From: Bacillus norwichensis
GTDB lineage: Bacteria; Bacillota; Bacilli; Bacillales; Bacillaceae_C
Assembly (NCBI RefSeq): GCF_014836955.1
Contig: NZ_JACSPV010000038.1
Location: 1-46,351, forward strand
DNA length: 46,351 nt
Reading direction: 5' to 3'
Below the pieces are notes generated by a model. It searched no databases. It saw only the letters and a program-made list of their open reading frames with translations, and was not told the origin of the DNA. Of this stretch, positions 34,595-43,371 are shown piece by piece; the stretch's first letter is position 1, and each line of letters opens with the position of its first letter. The position numbers and the translations under genes were made by a program.

Positions 34595-34735
34595 TGCGTG
34601 GGTTGAAAAAACGCTCTGTTTAGCATATGACGCCATGTAAAGTATTAATCTATTAAGAGAAGGTGTTACGATAAAAAATCTTCAGTAAACTTTTTATCGT
34701 CATAACAGGTAGAGAATTAACGTCATAATAAAAAA

Positions 34736-34766
34736 CTTCAGAACGGATTCCATTCTGAAGAACTTT
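34736..34766. terminator. Hairpin after the MFS gene
   Basis: CTTCAGAA / TTCTGAAG (8 bp, 9-base loop), followed by AACTTTTGAG and preceded by AAAAAA, so it is usable in both directions. Confidence 0.55.
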
Positions 34767-34795
34767 TGAGACTGCATTGTCCATTTAAGATGCGA

Positions 34796-34845
34796 GATAA
34801 ACCGCCTGTGAGAGAGTTCTTAATCATTCTCAAAGGCGGTTTATC
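34796..34845. repeat. Long hairpin between convergent units
   Basis: GATAAACCGCCT and its exact complement (12 bp) around a loop of 26 bases that itself contains GAGA/TCTC. It lies next to the repeat copy R1. It may terminate transcription from the MFS side. Confidence 0.5.
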
Positions 34846-34861
34846 AATTACTTTTCAAATG

Positions 34862-35034
34862 TGCCTTGGTGTATTTGCGCCTAGATTGTATCAAGCCCGA
34901 CCGGTACATTTCCTCTGAAAATCTCTGGCATCCACCGGAGGCTTTAACTTTATTCAGCCAGGCTTTGAACCGGATATCAATCCATCTCACCACTTACAGA
35001 AAGTGGGAGACTTTTGCTGAATGAAGTTAAATTT
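34862..35034 (-). repeat. Dispersed structured repeat, copy R1 (reverse orientation)
   Basis: On the minus strand it reads TTTAACTTCATTCAGC, then a hairpin CTCCCACTT...AAGTGGTGAG, then GCTGAATAAAGTTAAA (complement of the first part with one mismatch), then GCCTCCGG-GGATGCCAGAG and ATTTTCAGAGGAAATGTACC, ending near GCGCAAATACACCAAGG. Copies R2 (41817-41993) and R3 (46163-46302) share the order of all these blocks. Its 5' end overlaps the last codons of the FAH gene. Confidence 0.75.
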
Positions 35035-35869
35035 CTTGTTTAACAGGGTTAGTTAAAATTCCAATTTTACTCACTTCAACTTCTATTTTGTCCCCGTCTT
35101 TCATAAAGACAGGTGGTTTACGTTTGGCACCAACACCGCCTGGAGTACCAGTTACAATGACATCCCCCGCTTTTAATGTTGTAAAGGTTGAGCAGTATGC
35201 GATTAACTCCGGAATGGAGAACAATAAAAGGTTAGTGTCTGCTTTTTGCATAACTTGACCATTTAAACGTGTTTCTAATGTTAAAACTTCCCCATCAGCA
35301 ATTTCATCCTTTGTTACTAACCATGGACCAAATGCTCCCGTGGCTTCGAAGTTTTTACCCGGGCCCCATTGAGATGTATGAAGCTGATAGTCACGAACGG
35401 AACCATCATTATAAATAGAATATCCGGCAATATAATCATAGGCATCTTCTTCAGGGATACGTCTTCCTTCTTTAGAAATTACAATCGCAATTTCGCCTTC
35501 AAAGTCCAACCTATCTGATTCTATAGGTATGAGCATAGGGTCGTTATGTGCAATCTGTGACTGTGCCACGCGGAAGAATATTGTAGGATTTGCCGTTACA
35601 TCACGATTGGTTTCTAAACGGTGATCGTCATAATTTACGCCTGCACAAAAGATTTTATCTGGGTTTTCGATCACTGGTAAGAGTTTAATCTCTTCTATTT
35701 TGTAATCCGGTTGATCGTTTTTAAATTGTTTTACACGATCTAATAGGTTTAATTCAATGAGATTTTTTAAATCTTTGGCCGGGATCTTTGCCGTTAAATC
35801 AACGACACCATTCTCTGAAACTAAGCCAAATTTCTTTTCATTTTTATAAAGATATGTAATTAATTTCAT
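35027..35869 (-). CDS. Fumarylacetoacetate hydrolase (FAH) family protein
   Basis: A 280-residue FAH-superfamily enzyme with the N-terminal small domain and the catalytic FAH fold. Metal ligands are visible as Glu124 and Glu126 in DFEGEIAIVI and Asp155 in YNDGSVRDYQ; KIFCAGVNYDDH and GDVIVTGTPGGVG are family signatures. Members cleave C-C bonds or decarboxylate 2,4-dioxo and related acids (fumarylacetoacetate, acylpyruvates, oxalocatechuate products). The gene is one base from the dioxygenase gene in the same orientation, so it probably acts on that enzyme's product. Confidence 0.88.
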   Translation of the reverse strand: MKLITYLYKNEKKFGLVSENGVVDLTAKIPAKDLKNLIELNLLDRVKQFKNDQPDYKIEEIKLLPVIENPDKIFCAGVNYDDHRLETNRDVTANPTIFFRVAQSQIAHNDPMLIPIESDRLDFEGEIAIVISKEGRRIPEEDAYDYIAGYSIYNDGSVRDYQLHTSQWGPGKNFEATGAFGPWLVTKDEIADGEVLTLETRLNGQVMQKADTNLLLFSIPELIAYCSTFTTLKAGDVIVTGTPGGVGAKRKPPVFMKDGDKIEVEVSKIGILTNPVKQEI

Positions 35870-35870
35870 G

Positions 35871-36785
35871 TCAGTTCCCCACTTTCACTTTTTTCATTAC
35901 TGAATCGATAATATCGTTTTCAAATTTTGTAAACCAAGTACAGTTGAAATCCCAATTGCGTGGTTTTAATGGTAATTCTTCATGCCATGGTCTTGGATCA
36001 AAACAATCTAATTCCGGTATATATTGATCCATTTCAGTGTAAAGTTCAATGACATTTAGCTCTGGATCATGATGATAGGATGCAATATTATGTCCAGCTG
36101 TATGGCGGGAAGGCCCCCATAAAATTTCATGTTTTTTGCTTGCTAGATAATCAGCACTGGAAACATGGTGGGCAGAATCTTTTAATTCAAATGCTACATG
36201 GTGCATCATCTTATGTTTGAAATTAGAAATATTGAGCACATGATGATCTGAGTTACATGTTAGAAAAGTGGCTTTGTCGCCAATTCTATCAGTGTAATGG
36301 AAATTTAAAATGTTCATATAGAAATCAACTGAATCCTTTGGTTTCAATGACCCCAATGCGATATGACCTAGCTTATGAGGTGACACTTTATCTAGCTTAT
36401 AACCGGGAGCCGGCATTTCCATCTCTTGAAAAAGGTGGATAATATACTCATCTGGATCTTTAAATTCCAATAATTTTGAAACTCCAGGTTGAAAATCTGT
36501 CTTAATCTCAGAAGAAATCCCTTTAGTTTTTAAATATTTTTGAATATCAGATAAGGATTCGTTTTTCGCAATTTGATAGCCAATTGTATTCAAAGCACTT
36601 GTACTGCTAGAACGAAGAATGACATTGTGATGATCTACACCTGCACTAATATAATAAGCTCCATTTTCACCAACCTCGACTGTAGTGAAACCTAAGGTAT
36701 TTTCATAGAAATCGGCCATACGATTGACAGAAAGACATCCAAAATCGGCATACCCTAATTTAAATGGTTGAATCATGCTCTTCAT
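35871..36785 (-). CDS. Two-domain VOC dioxygenase (extradiol/catechol 2,3-dioxygenase-like)
   Basis: A 304-residue VOC protein with two repeats (about 8-125 and 138-255). The C-terminal repeat keeps the extradiol metal triad: His141 in KLGHIALG, His195/196 in MMHHVAFEL, Glu247 in NVIELYTEMD. The tail DQYIPELDCFDPRPWHEE is typical of type I extradiol dioxygenases. These Fe(II) or Mn(II) enzymes open catechol-type rings next to the diol. The frame opens at 36824, but ATG at 36785 has AGGAAAGGG upstream. A 15-bp palindrome shared with the SDR promoter lies about 95 bases upstream. Confidence 0.85.
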   Translation of the reverse strand: MKSMIQPFKLGYADFGCLSVNRMADFYENTLGFTTVEVGENGAYYISAGVDHHNVILRSSSTSALNTIGYQIAKNESLSDIQKYLKTKGISSEIKTDFQPGVSKLLEFKDPDEYIIHLFQEMEMPAPGYKLDKVSPHKLGHIALGSLKPKDSVDFYMNILNFHYTDRIGDKATFLTCNSDHHVLNISNFKHKMMHHVAFELKDSAHHVSSADYLASKKHEILWGPSRHTAGHNIASYHHDPELNVIELYTEMDQYIPELDCFDPRPWHEELPLKPRNWDFNCTWFTKFENDIIDSVMKKVKVGN

Positions 36786-36880
36786 ACTTTTTTCATCCCT
36801 TTCCTGCTTGAATCTATCATTCAATTTTTTTGTTGCTAATTTAGATTATTTTTCAAAAAAGAGGATTTGTCAATTAAAAT

Positions 36881-36895
36881 TATCATAATACGATA
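36881..36895 (-). promoter_or_regulatory. Candidate IclR operator in front of the dioxygenase-FAH unit
   Basis: TATCATAATACGATA, a near-perfect palindrome, is the exact reverse complement of the element at 37936-37950. A half-site-like TCGATATTATC occurs nearby at about 36918-36928. Confidence 0.65.
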
Positions 36896-37003
36896 AAAAT
36901 ATGATTAAAAATTGTTATTATTTTTCGATATTATCTTATTTTGATTTTAGTGACGAGGTTGTGGGAATGGCATCTGGATCTTGATTTTGGGAAGGGGGTT
37001 TTG

Positions 37004-37045
37004 CAAAAAAAAAACAGGAATGCTTTTTAAAAGAGACATTCCTGT
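37004..37045 (-). terminator. Terminator of the IclR gene
   Basis: ACAGGAATG / CATTCCTGT (9 bp), followed on the minus strand by TGTTTTTTTTTT. Confidence 0.8.
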
Positions 37046-37058
37046 AGGTTATTTTTCT

Positions 37059-37796
37059 TTATTTCAATTGTTCGGTTAGCTTGCTTGCGGATAATTTAAC
37101 GAATTGCACCAAGTTTTCTTGGTCATAAATTCGTAAACGATGATTAGGTAAAACTAAGGTAATGGCGCCTACAACCTGATTGTTTAAAAATACTGGAGCA
37201 GAAATACCGACAAAATTATCATCCAATTCTCCATTGGATATCACATGACCCTGTTTTTTAAAGTTAGATAACTCTTTTTGGAACGACTTAAAATCAAAAT
37301 TTGGTATTTCTTTTAAAATTGTTTGCTCATGTTTCTCAAAGAGTTTATTTAACTTACTTTTTGATAAGTATGCAGTAATGATTTTGGAGGTGGCACCTTT
37401 AAATACAGGGTGCGGGTTTCCTCTGCTGTAGGTTAACTCGTATTTGAATTCCCAAGATTTTTCTGAGTAAACATTAATAATTTCGTCATTGTAGATCGTA
37501 CTTAATAAAACCTCTCCACCAGTTAAGTACACAAGTTCTTTTAGTATGGGTTTTCCTAACTTGATAATTGGATCAGTATTTCGGATTTGATAATCTAACT
37601 TTATAATTTTGGGCCCTAATATATAAGAATTAGATTCAGACTTAGCTAATAAACCTGCTTCACAAAGTTCTTTTAAGTATCTATATCCAGTGGGAACCGA
37701 GACACCTAATAGCTCAATGACTTCTTCTAAAGTGATTGTCGCCTTCTCATTTGTAAACATATCCAAAATCAACAACATTTTTTTAGTGCTAGACAA
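37059..37796 (-). CDS. IclR-family transcriptional regulator
   Basis: A 245-residue IclR regulator: an N-terminal winged helix (ATITLEEVIELLGVSVPTGY then RYLKELCEAGLL) and a C-terminal effector domain (KGATSKIITAYL, ISNGELDDNFVGISAPVFL, VGAITLVLP). Start choice: the frame is open to 37859 and has an ATG at 37805, but GGAGG touches that ATG directly; TTG at 37796 lies 9 bases after the same GGAGG and is preferred. IclR proteins respond to aromatic or other small acids and control adjacent catabolic genes. The gene lies between two divergent units that share an identical 15-bp palindrome. Confidence 0.85.
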   Translation of the reverse strand: MSSTKKMLLILDMFTNEKATITLEEVIELLGVSVPTGYRYLKELCEAGLLAKSESNSYILGPKIIKLDYQIRNTDPIIKLGKPILKELVYLTGGEVLLSTIYNDEIINVYSEKSWEFKYELTYSRGNPHPVFKGATSKIITAYLSKSKLNKLFEKHEQTILKEIPNFDFKSFQKELSNFKKQGHVISNGELDDNFVGISAPVFLNNQVVGAITLVLPNHRLRIYDQENLVQFVKLSASKLTEQLK

Positions 37797-37909
37797 TTTT
37801 GACATCCTCCAATTTATAAATTCCCTATAAAACAGTTTATTATCTATAAATAATAGCATGTTTATGGTAATTAGATGCTATTCTTAAAGAATCATGATAA
37901 AAAAATGTA

Positions 37910-37950
37910 TTTACAAAAGAATAAATAGGATATATTATCGTATTATGATA
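37910..37950 (+). promoter_or_regulatory. Promoter of the SDR-TRAP unit with overlapping candidate IclR operator
   Basis: TTTACA (37910-37915), 17 bp, TATTAT (37933-37938). The palindrome TATCGTATTATGATA (37936-37950) overlaps the -10 and the expected start site, the position of a repressor site. The same 15 bases in inverse orientation lie before the dioxygenase gene. Confidence 0.7.
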
Positions 37951-38037
37951 AAAAATACATAAAGGTTTTGACGAGAGTAACTTCAACGTAAAAGTATTTT
38001 TGAAAGCGATTTAAATTTAATTATAAGAGGAGACGGG

Positions 38038-38808
38038 ATGAAATTGCACGCTTTTGAAGAAAAAATCGTTTTAATTACTGGAGCTGCAGGTGGTGTAGGA
38101 CAGAGAGTAGCCCTAGATTTTTTAAATCAAGGAGCCAAATTAGTATTAGTAGATTTAAACATAGCCCTTTTAAAAAAGCAATATAAAAATCGTGATGATA
38201 TTTTAATCATCCAAGCAGACGTTACAGAAGAGGGTGGAGTACGAAATTATGTACAAGAAGCTTTGAATAAATTTGGACGAATTGATATTTTTTTCAATAA
38301 TGCTGGAATCGAGGCACGGAATAATTTAATAGAGGATCAGTCTGTAGAAGATTTTCTTAAAGTATTGCATGTGAATACATTAGGTGTTTTTTTAGGGCTA
38401 AAATATGTGATTCCAGTTATGAAAAAGCAGAATGAAGGAGCAATCATTAATACAGCTTCCTCAGTTGGATTAGTTGGTTCTATTGGAATTTCTCCTTATG
38501 TTGCAGCAAAACATGCTGTTGTTGGACTAAATAAATCAGCTGCTTTAGAATGTGCTGATTATAATGTTCGTGTTAATGCAATTGCGCCTGGGTTTATTGA
38601 AACAAATTTAACGAAACGATTAATAGAGGATACGAAAGAAAATCAAAAAGCTTCAGAGCGTGAACAACTGTTTCTTAATAATATTCCTTTAAAACGATTC
38701 GCTAAAGTGGAGGAAATTTCAAATTTAATTCAGTATTTAGCTTCACCACTCTCAAGTTACATAACAGGTACATGTGTAGAAATTGATGGTGGAAGGGCTG
38801 CAAAATAA
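38038..38808 (+). CDS. SDR-family oxidoreductase
   Basis: A 256-residue classical short-chain dehydrogenase. It has the cofactor motif TGAAGGVGQ (14-22), Asp39 after the second strand (favouring NAD), NNAG (87-90), Ser141/142, Tyr154 and Lys158 in SPYVAAK, and the C-terminal SYITGTCVEIDGG. The start follows AGAGGAGACGGG. It is the first gene of the rightward unit, ahead of a TRAP transporter, so it probably oxidises a hydroxyl group of the imported substrate or forms the diol used by the dioxygenase. Confidence 0.9.
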   Translation: MKLHAFEEKIVLITGAAGGVGQRVALDFLNQGAKLVLVDLNIALLKKQYKNRDDILIIQADVTEEGGVRNYVQEALNKFGRIDIFFNNAGIEARNNLIEDQSVEDFLKVLHVNTLGVFLGLKYVIPVMKKQNEGAIINTASSVGLVGSIGISPYVAAKHAVVGLNKSAALECADYNVRVNAIAPGFIETNLTKRLIEDTKENQKASEREQLFLNNIPLKRFAKVEEISNLIQYLASPLSSYITGTCVEIDGGRAAK

Positions 38809-38836
38809 ATTAATGATTGTAAAGGGGAGAAGGATT

Positions 38837-39868
38837 ATGAAAAATCAATTGATGTTTATTCTGATACTAGTGTTGGTGCTAATGTTGGCTGCTTGCTCAA
38901 GTGGTCAAAGTGGGAAGAAAAGTCAAAGTGATGAGGACGTATATAAATTAAAAATGAATGTAGCATTTCAAAAAGGTGATGAAGGGGATGTCGTTTCGTT
39001 AAGTACAGAGAAATTTGCAAAAGAAGTTTATAAACGTACAAATGGCCGTGTAGATATTGAAGTCTTTTACAGTGCTCAGCTGTTGCCTGTTGACCAAATG
39101 TTAAGTGGACTTGAAAAGGGAACCATTGATTTAGCATATACATTACCTGAATATTACGGAGAGTATGCACCGACTGGTTATTATGGAAGTTTGCCTTTTT
39201 TAGGAAAAGATATTGATGAATTTATGAAACTACTTCGTGAAGATGGAATTGCTACTATTTTGGAAGAAGAATTTTCTGAGCATGGAGCTAAAATCCTTTT
39301 ATACGGAACTCCTGGAGAATATGGAATTCTATCTAATAAGCCTATTAAATCAATTGAAGATATGAAAGGGTTAACAATTCGTGCTGGTAACTCCTTATGG
39401 GTAAATTGGTACCAAAGCCTAGGGGCGGCGCCTGCCAACATTCCAACCACTGATGTTTATCAAGGACTACAATTAGGCACAATTGATGCTGTCCCATATT
39501 CTTTAAATACAATTGAATTCTATAATTTCCATGAAGTTGTTTCTTCAATGACTGCAGGAATTCGAGTAAGCGCACTTTCTTCTGTCATGATTAGTAACAA
39601 AACATGGGAGAAAATCCCCGAGGATTTACAGTCTATTATTTTAGAAGTTGCTGCTGAAACAGAAGAAAAAAATATTCAATTTTACCGAGACACATTGGAT
39701 CGACCGTATGAATTTGCTGCTGAAAAAGGTGTGGAAGTGAATACATTAAATGAAAAAGAATATGCACGATTTGTAGAATCTGGCCAAATTGTTTGGGATG
39801 AATTCGCTGCATTAAGTGATCGCACTAAAGAGATTAGCGATATTTTAAAAGAAAAGCTAACTAATTAA
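38837..39868 (+). CDS. TRAP transporter solute-binding lipoprotein (DctP family)
   Basis: A 343-residue DctP-type binding protein with lipobox LAAC (Cys20). Family features are KFAKEVYKRTNGRVDIEVFY, QMLSGLEKGTIDLAYTLPEY, IEDMKGLTIRAGNS with the Arg that contacts the substrate carboxylate, and TTDVYQGLQLGTIDAVPYSL. The frame opens at 38783, but ATG at 38837 has AAAGGGGAGAAGG and begins with a proper signal peptide. It captures an organic acid for the permease pair that follows. Confidence 0.92.
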   Translation: MKNQLMFILILVLVLMLAACSSGQSGKKSQSDEDVYKLKMNVAFQKGDEGDVVSLSTEKFAKEVYKRTNGRVDIEVFYSAQLLPVDQMLSGLEKGTIDLAYTLPEYYGEYAPTGYYGSLPFLGKDIDEFMKLLREDGIATILEEEFSEHGAKILLYGTPGEYGILSNKPIKSIEDMKGLTIRAGNSLWVNWYQSLGAAPANIPTTDVYQGLQLGTIDAVPYSLNTIEFYNFHEVVSSMTAGIRVSALSSVMISNKTWEKIPEDLQSIILEVAAETEEKNIQFYRDTLDRPYEFAAEKGVEVNTLNEKEYARFVESGQIVWDEFAALSDRTKEISDILKEKLTN

Positions 39869-39890
39869 TGAAGATCAAGGGGAGGATTTA

Positions 39891-40409
39891 ATGAAGGGAT
39901 TTATTTCATTGATTTATAAAATCAATGAGTTATTTAAATGGATTATAGGTAGTGCCATTGTGCTTCTGGGTTTCCTCATATTTTATACAGTTATCATGCG
40001 TTATATCTTTTCTAAGCCGCCTATCTGGTCTTTTGATTTATCAGGGTGGCTTACAGGGATGATTGTGTTTCTAGGAGGGGGCTACGCCCTCCTTTCTGAT
40101 TCACATGTTAAGGTAGATTTATTTTACGAAAAATTCCCGCAAAAGTTAAAAAGTGTAGTCGATATCATTACTTATCTCGTCGTTATAGGGCTTGCTGCGA
40201 TTTTTATCTGGAAAGGTATGGATCAAGTTATTGCTAATTTCCAATCTGGCACTGTAGCCCAAAGCGGGTTCAATATTTACATGTGGATCAAATGGGCAAT
40301 CGTTCCATTTGGGGCCTTGCTGCTTGGATTACAGGCCTTTGTGCAAATGATTGAACGTATTTATTTCTTGATTAAGAATGAAGAACTGTTAAAAAAGGGG
40401 GAAGCATAG
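39891..40409 (+). CDS. TRAP transporter small permease (DctQ family)
   Basis: A 172-residue four-helix protein. It has IIGSAIVLLGFLIFYTVIMR, the conserved IWSFDLSGWLTGMIVFLGGG and the SDSHVKVDLFYEKFP motif of DctQ subunits. It ends one base before the large permease gene. Needed with DctM for sodium-driven uptake. Confidence 0.9.
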   Translation: MKGFISLIYKINELFKWIIGSAIVLLGFLIFYTVIMRYIFSKPPIWSFDLSGWLTGMIVFLGGGYALLSDSHVKVDLFYEKFPQKLKSVVDIITYLVVIGLAAIFIWKGMDQVIANFQSGTVAQSGFNIYMWIKWAIVPFGALLLGLQAFVQMIERIYFLIKNEELLKKGEA

Positions 40410-40410
40410 T

Positions 40411-41724
40411 ATGGATGCAGGTATAATCGCTTTGCTCTTATTCGGTTCATTATTAGTGGTTATGGCTAAAGGAATTCCAGTTGCCTTTGGTATGGGGATT
40501 GTATCTGTTATATTCGGAATACTTTTTGCGGGTGGTTCCGTAAGTATTGATTCTTTTATGCTAGGTTCCTATTCAAAAGCAATAGAGTTCACATTAAGTG
40601 CAATTCCATTATACATCTTAATGGCCGCCATTCTTCAATACAGTGATATAGCAGAAGATATGTTCGAGTGTGTTTACAGATGGCTAGGTGGAGTACGCGG
40701 AGGCCTTGTCGCAGGCACAACAGCAATTTCCTCTATTTTTGCTGCTATGGTCGGTATTGCAACCGTTGCTACTGCGACATTAGGAATGACTGCACGCCCA
40801 GCGATGCTTCAACGCGGTTATGATAATAAGTTGATCATGGGCTCGATTATAGCAGGTGGTGCTCTAGGTATTTTAATACCACCAAGTGTTTTAATGATTA
40901 TTTATGCTTCTGAATCGAGAGTTTCGGCCGGAGCAATGTTTATGGGAGGGATTCTTCCTGGGATCCTTGCTGCTTTAATTTTTGTGTCTTATGCTTTAAT
41001 TCGTTGTTGGATTAATCCTTCATTAGGTCCAGCTGTGCCAGAAGAAGAACGTTATACCTTTAAAGAAAAAGTATCTGCTTTAAAGTCAATCATCCTTCCG
41101 TTACTTGTAGTGGCTGGGGTATTAGCTTCAATTTATACTGGTATCGCTACACCTTCAGAAGCTGCTGCTTTTGGGGTAGTAGGATCGTTACTTTGCGCTG
41201 CAGCAAAAAGGAAGTTAACTATAACTAATATTAAGAGTATTTTAACTATGACGGTGAATTTAAGTGTAATGGTACTTTGGATTGTGATGAGTGCCGCTGC
41301 GTATTCAAGAATCGTAACTGTAACAGGGGTAGGTTCCTGGTTCGCGGAATTAATTACTGGGTTCGATACAACCCCATGGGTTATTTTGTTATTAATGCAA
41401 GTTATTTTCTTTTTCCTAGGTATGTTTATTGATCCAACGGCTATCGTTCTCATTACGGGCCCATTATTCTTACCTGTTGTAATGGCTTTAGGGTATGATC
41501 CAGTTTGGTATGGAGTGCTGTTTGTCATCAATATGTGTATGGCCTATATGACTCCGCCATTTGGCTTCAATTTATTTGTAATGCGTGGAATAGCAAAAGA
41601 TACGAATATAAATGAAATATATAAGTCAGTATGGCCATTTGTAGGATTATATGCACTTGTTCTATTAATTGTAGCTTTGTTTCCGCAATTGGTACTTTGG
41701 CTTCCTGGGATTATGGGCTCATAG
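40411..41724 (+). CDS. TRAP transporter large permease (DctM family)
   Basis: A 437-residue protein with about twelve hydrophobic segments. Signatures are GIPVAFGMGIVSVIFGILF, GGVRGGLVAGTTAISSIFAAM, GALGILIPPSVLMIIYA and FIDPTAIVLITGPLFLPVV. It is the translocating subunit of the TRAP system. The end of this unit is followed by repeat copy R2; I saw no classical terminator in the first 50 bases. Confidence 0.93.
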   Translation: MDAGIIALLLFGSLLVVMAKGIPVAFGMGIVSVIFGILFAGGSVSIDSFMLGSYSKAIEFTLSAIPLYILMAAILQYSDIAEDMFECVYRWLGGVRGGLVAGTTAISSIFAAMVGIATVATATLGMTARPAMLQRGYDNKLIMGSIIAGGALGILIPPSVLMIIYASESRVSAGAMFMGGILPGILAALIFVSYALIRCWINPSLGPAVPEEERYTFKEKVSALKSIILPLLVVAGVLASIYTGIATPSEAAAFGVVGSLLCAAAKRKLTITNIKSILTMTVNLSVMVLWIVMSAAAYSRIVTVTGVGSWFAELITGFDTTPWVILLLMQVIFFFLGMFIDPTAIVLITGPLFLPVVMALGYDPVWYGVLFVINMCMAYMTPPFGFNLFVMRGIAKDTNINEIYKSVWPFVGLYALVLLIVALFPQLVLWLPGIMGS

Positions 41725-41816
41725 TATCTATTTGCTTAAAACTCGTTGGATGATCAGCTACATTTTTCAACATCTATTATACATCTAAATGACGATAGGC
41801 GGCAGCTATATTTACC

Positions 41817-41993
41817 TTCATTCAGCAGAAGTCTCCTACTTCTGTAAGTGTTGAAATGAATGCGTATTAGTATTCTATTAAGTGGGGGACCCCCTGCTTA
41901 ATGAAGTTAAAGCCTCCGGCAGATGCCACAGATTTTCAGAGAAAATGTAACGGACGGAGCTAGATACAATCTGGGCACAAATACGGTAAGGAG
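41817..41993 (+). repeat. Dispersed structured repeat, copy R2
   Basis: It starts TTCATTCAGCAGAAGTCTCC, has an inner hairpin CTACTTCTGTAAGTG and GTGGGGGACCCCCTGC, then CTTAATGAAGTTAAAGCCTC, GGCAGATGCCACAG, GATTTTCAGAGAAAATGTAA and GCACAAATACGGTAAGG. It corresponds block by block to R1 in inverse orientation. It separates the TRAP genes from the CoA-transferase genes. Confidence 0.75.
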
Positions 41994-42041
41994 CATTTGA
42001 TATCAAAGAAATAATAAATGTAAAACAATGGAGTTGTAAAT

Positions 42042-42728
42042 ATGAAAATATTTAAGAATGCTACTGAAGCATTAGAATGTGTAAAAAGCAATGATACGAT
42101 TATGGTTGGAGGATTTGGTTTAATCGGAGCTCCACTAACGTTAATTGATGGGTTAGTAGAAAAGGATATAGATAATTTAACGATTATTTCTAATAATTTA
42201 GGAGAAAGAGGAAAAGGCTTAGGAATTTTGCTACAACAAAAAAAAATAAAAAAGGCAATTGGCTCTTACTTCACAAGTAATCGTGATGTTGGCGCGGCGT
42301 ATCAACGTGGCGAGATTGAAATTGAATTATTGCCACAAGGTACATTGGCGGAAGCTATTCGGGCTGGAGGGGCCGGGATCGGAGGCTTTTATACCAAAAC
42401 ATCAGCAGGGACAGATTTAGCTAAAGGAAAAGAAACAAAAATAATCGATGGTGAAGAATATATATTAGAAAAGCCTTTAAAAGCAGATGTCTCTATTATT
42501 AGGGCGCATAAAGCCGATACATTAGGAAATTTAATTTATTATAAGACTGCGCAAAATTTTAATCCATTAATGGCGACTTCTGCAAAATATGTTATTGCAG
42601 AAGTCGATGAAATTGTAGAAGTAGGTCAGTTAAGTAGTGAAGAAATTACAACTCCGCATTTGTTTATAGATGGTGTAACGATTGCTAAAAAACTACTTAC
42701 GAAAGATGGGGTCATAGAAATTGATTAA
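42042..42728 (+). CDS. 3-oxoacid CoA-transferase, subunit A
   Basis: A 228-residue CoA-transferase family I alpha subunit. The signature MVGGFGLIGAPLTLIDGLVE is near the start, followed by NNLGERGKGLGILL, IGSYFTSN, ELLPQGTLAEAIRAGGAGIG and DGEEYILEKPLKADVSIIRA. With the next gene it should move CoA from succinyl-CoA or acetyl-CoA to a 3-oxoacid such as acetoacetate or 3-oxoadipate. The beta subunit's TTG start overlaps its end by 8 bp. Scot (ScoA), AtoD and PcaI are all close in length, so the acid is not determined. Confidence 0.9.
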   Translation: MKIFKNATEALECVKSNDTIMVGGFGLIGAPLTLIDGLVEKDIDNLTIISNNLGERGKGLGILLQQKKIKKAIGSYFTSNRDVGAAYQRGEIEIELLPQGTLAEAIRAGGAGIGGFYTKTSAGTDLAKGKETKIIDGEEYILEKPLKADVSIIRAHKADTLGNLIYYKTAQNFNPLMATSAKYVIAEVDEIVEVGQLSSEEITTPHLFIDGVTIAKKLLTKDGVIEID

Positions 42729-43371
42729 TGAAGTCCAAGAAAGAATTGCGCACAGGGCAGCTCAGGAATTAAAGAATGGGCAAGTTATTAACTTAGGCAT
42801 TGGGATTCCAACACTTATTTCGAAGTATATAGAGGAAAAGGAAGTTTTTTTACATACTGAAAATGGAATGTTAGGAGTAGAAGATATAGAAGATGAAAAT
42901 ATTGATCCCAATTTGGTGAACGCTGGGAAAATACCAGTAGGTGAAGGGATAGGGGCTTCATTCTTTCATAGCGCGGATTCATTTTCTATGATTCGGGGAG
43001 GTCATATTGATGTAGCTGTTTTAGGTATCCTACAAATTGATGAGCAGGCCCGGATTGCGAACTGGGCGGTTCCAGGGAAAACAATTATTGGTGTCGGTGG
43101 TGCGATGGATTTGTTAGTTGGTGCAAAAAAGGTCATAGTCACAACCACACACACATCGAAAGATGGTAAAAGCAAATTGTTAAAGGAATGCACTTACCCG
43201 CTTACTTCAACGCGCTCTGCAGATATAATCATTACAGAGTTAGCTGTGTTCCGATACATTGAAGGAAAGCTACACTTGGTAGAACTGATGCCGGGTGCGA
43301 CCTTGGCTGACATAGAAAAAAATACTGAGGCCGAATTCGTTAACTCAATGCAGGGTGGTGTTAAATATTGA
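42721..43371 (+). CDS. 3-oxoacid CoA-transferase, subunit B
   Basis: A 216-residue beta subunit. VINLGIGIPTLISKYI and the catalytic Glu47 in HTENGMLGVED, which carries the CoA thioester, are intact. LLKECTYPLTSTRSADIIIT is also typical of ScoB/PcaJ. It begins at TTG inside the alpha gene and its end overlaps the thiolase start by 4 bp, so three proteins are translationally coupled. Confidence 0.9.
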   Translation: MINEVQERIAHRAAQELKNGQVINLGIGIPTLISKYIEEKEVFLHTENGMLGVEDIEDENIDPNLVNAGKIPVGEGIGASFFHSADSFSMIRGGHIDVAVLGILQIDEQARIANWAVPGKTIIGVGGAMDLLVGAKKVIVTTTHTSKDGKSKLLKECTYPLTSTRSADIIITELAVFRYIEGKLHLVELMPGATLADIEKNTEAEFVNSMQGGVKY

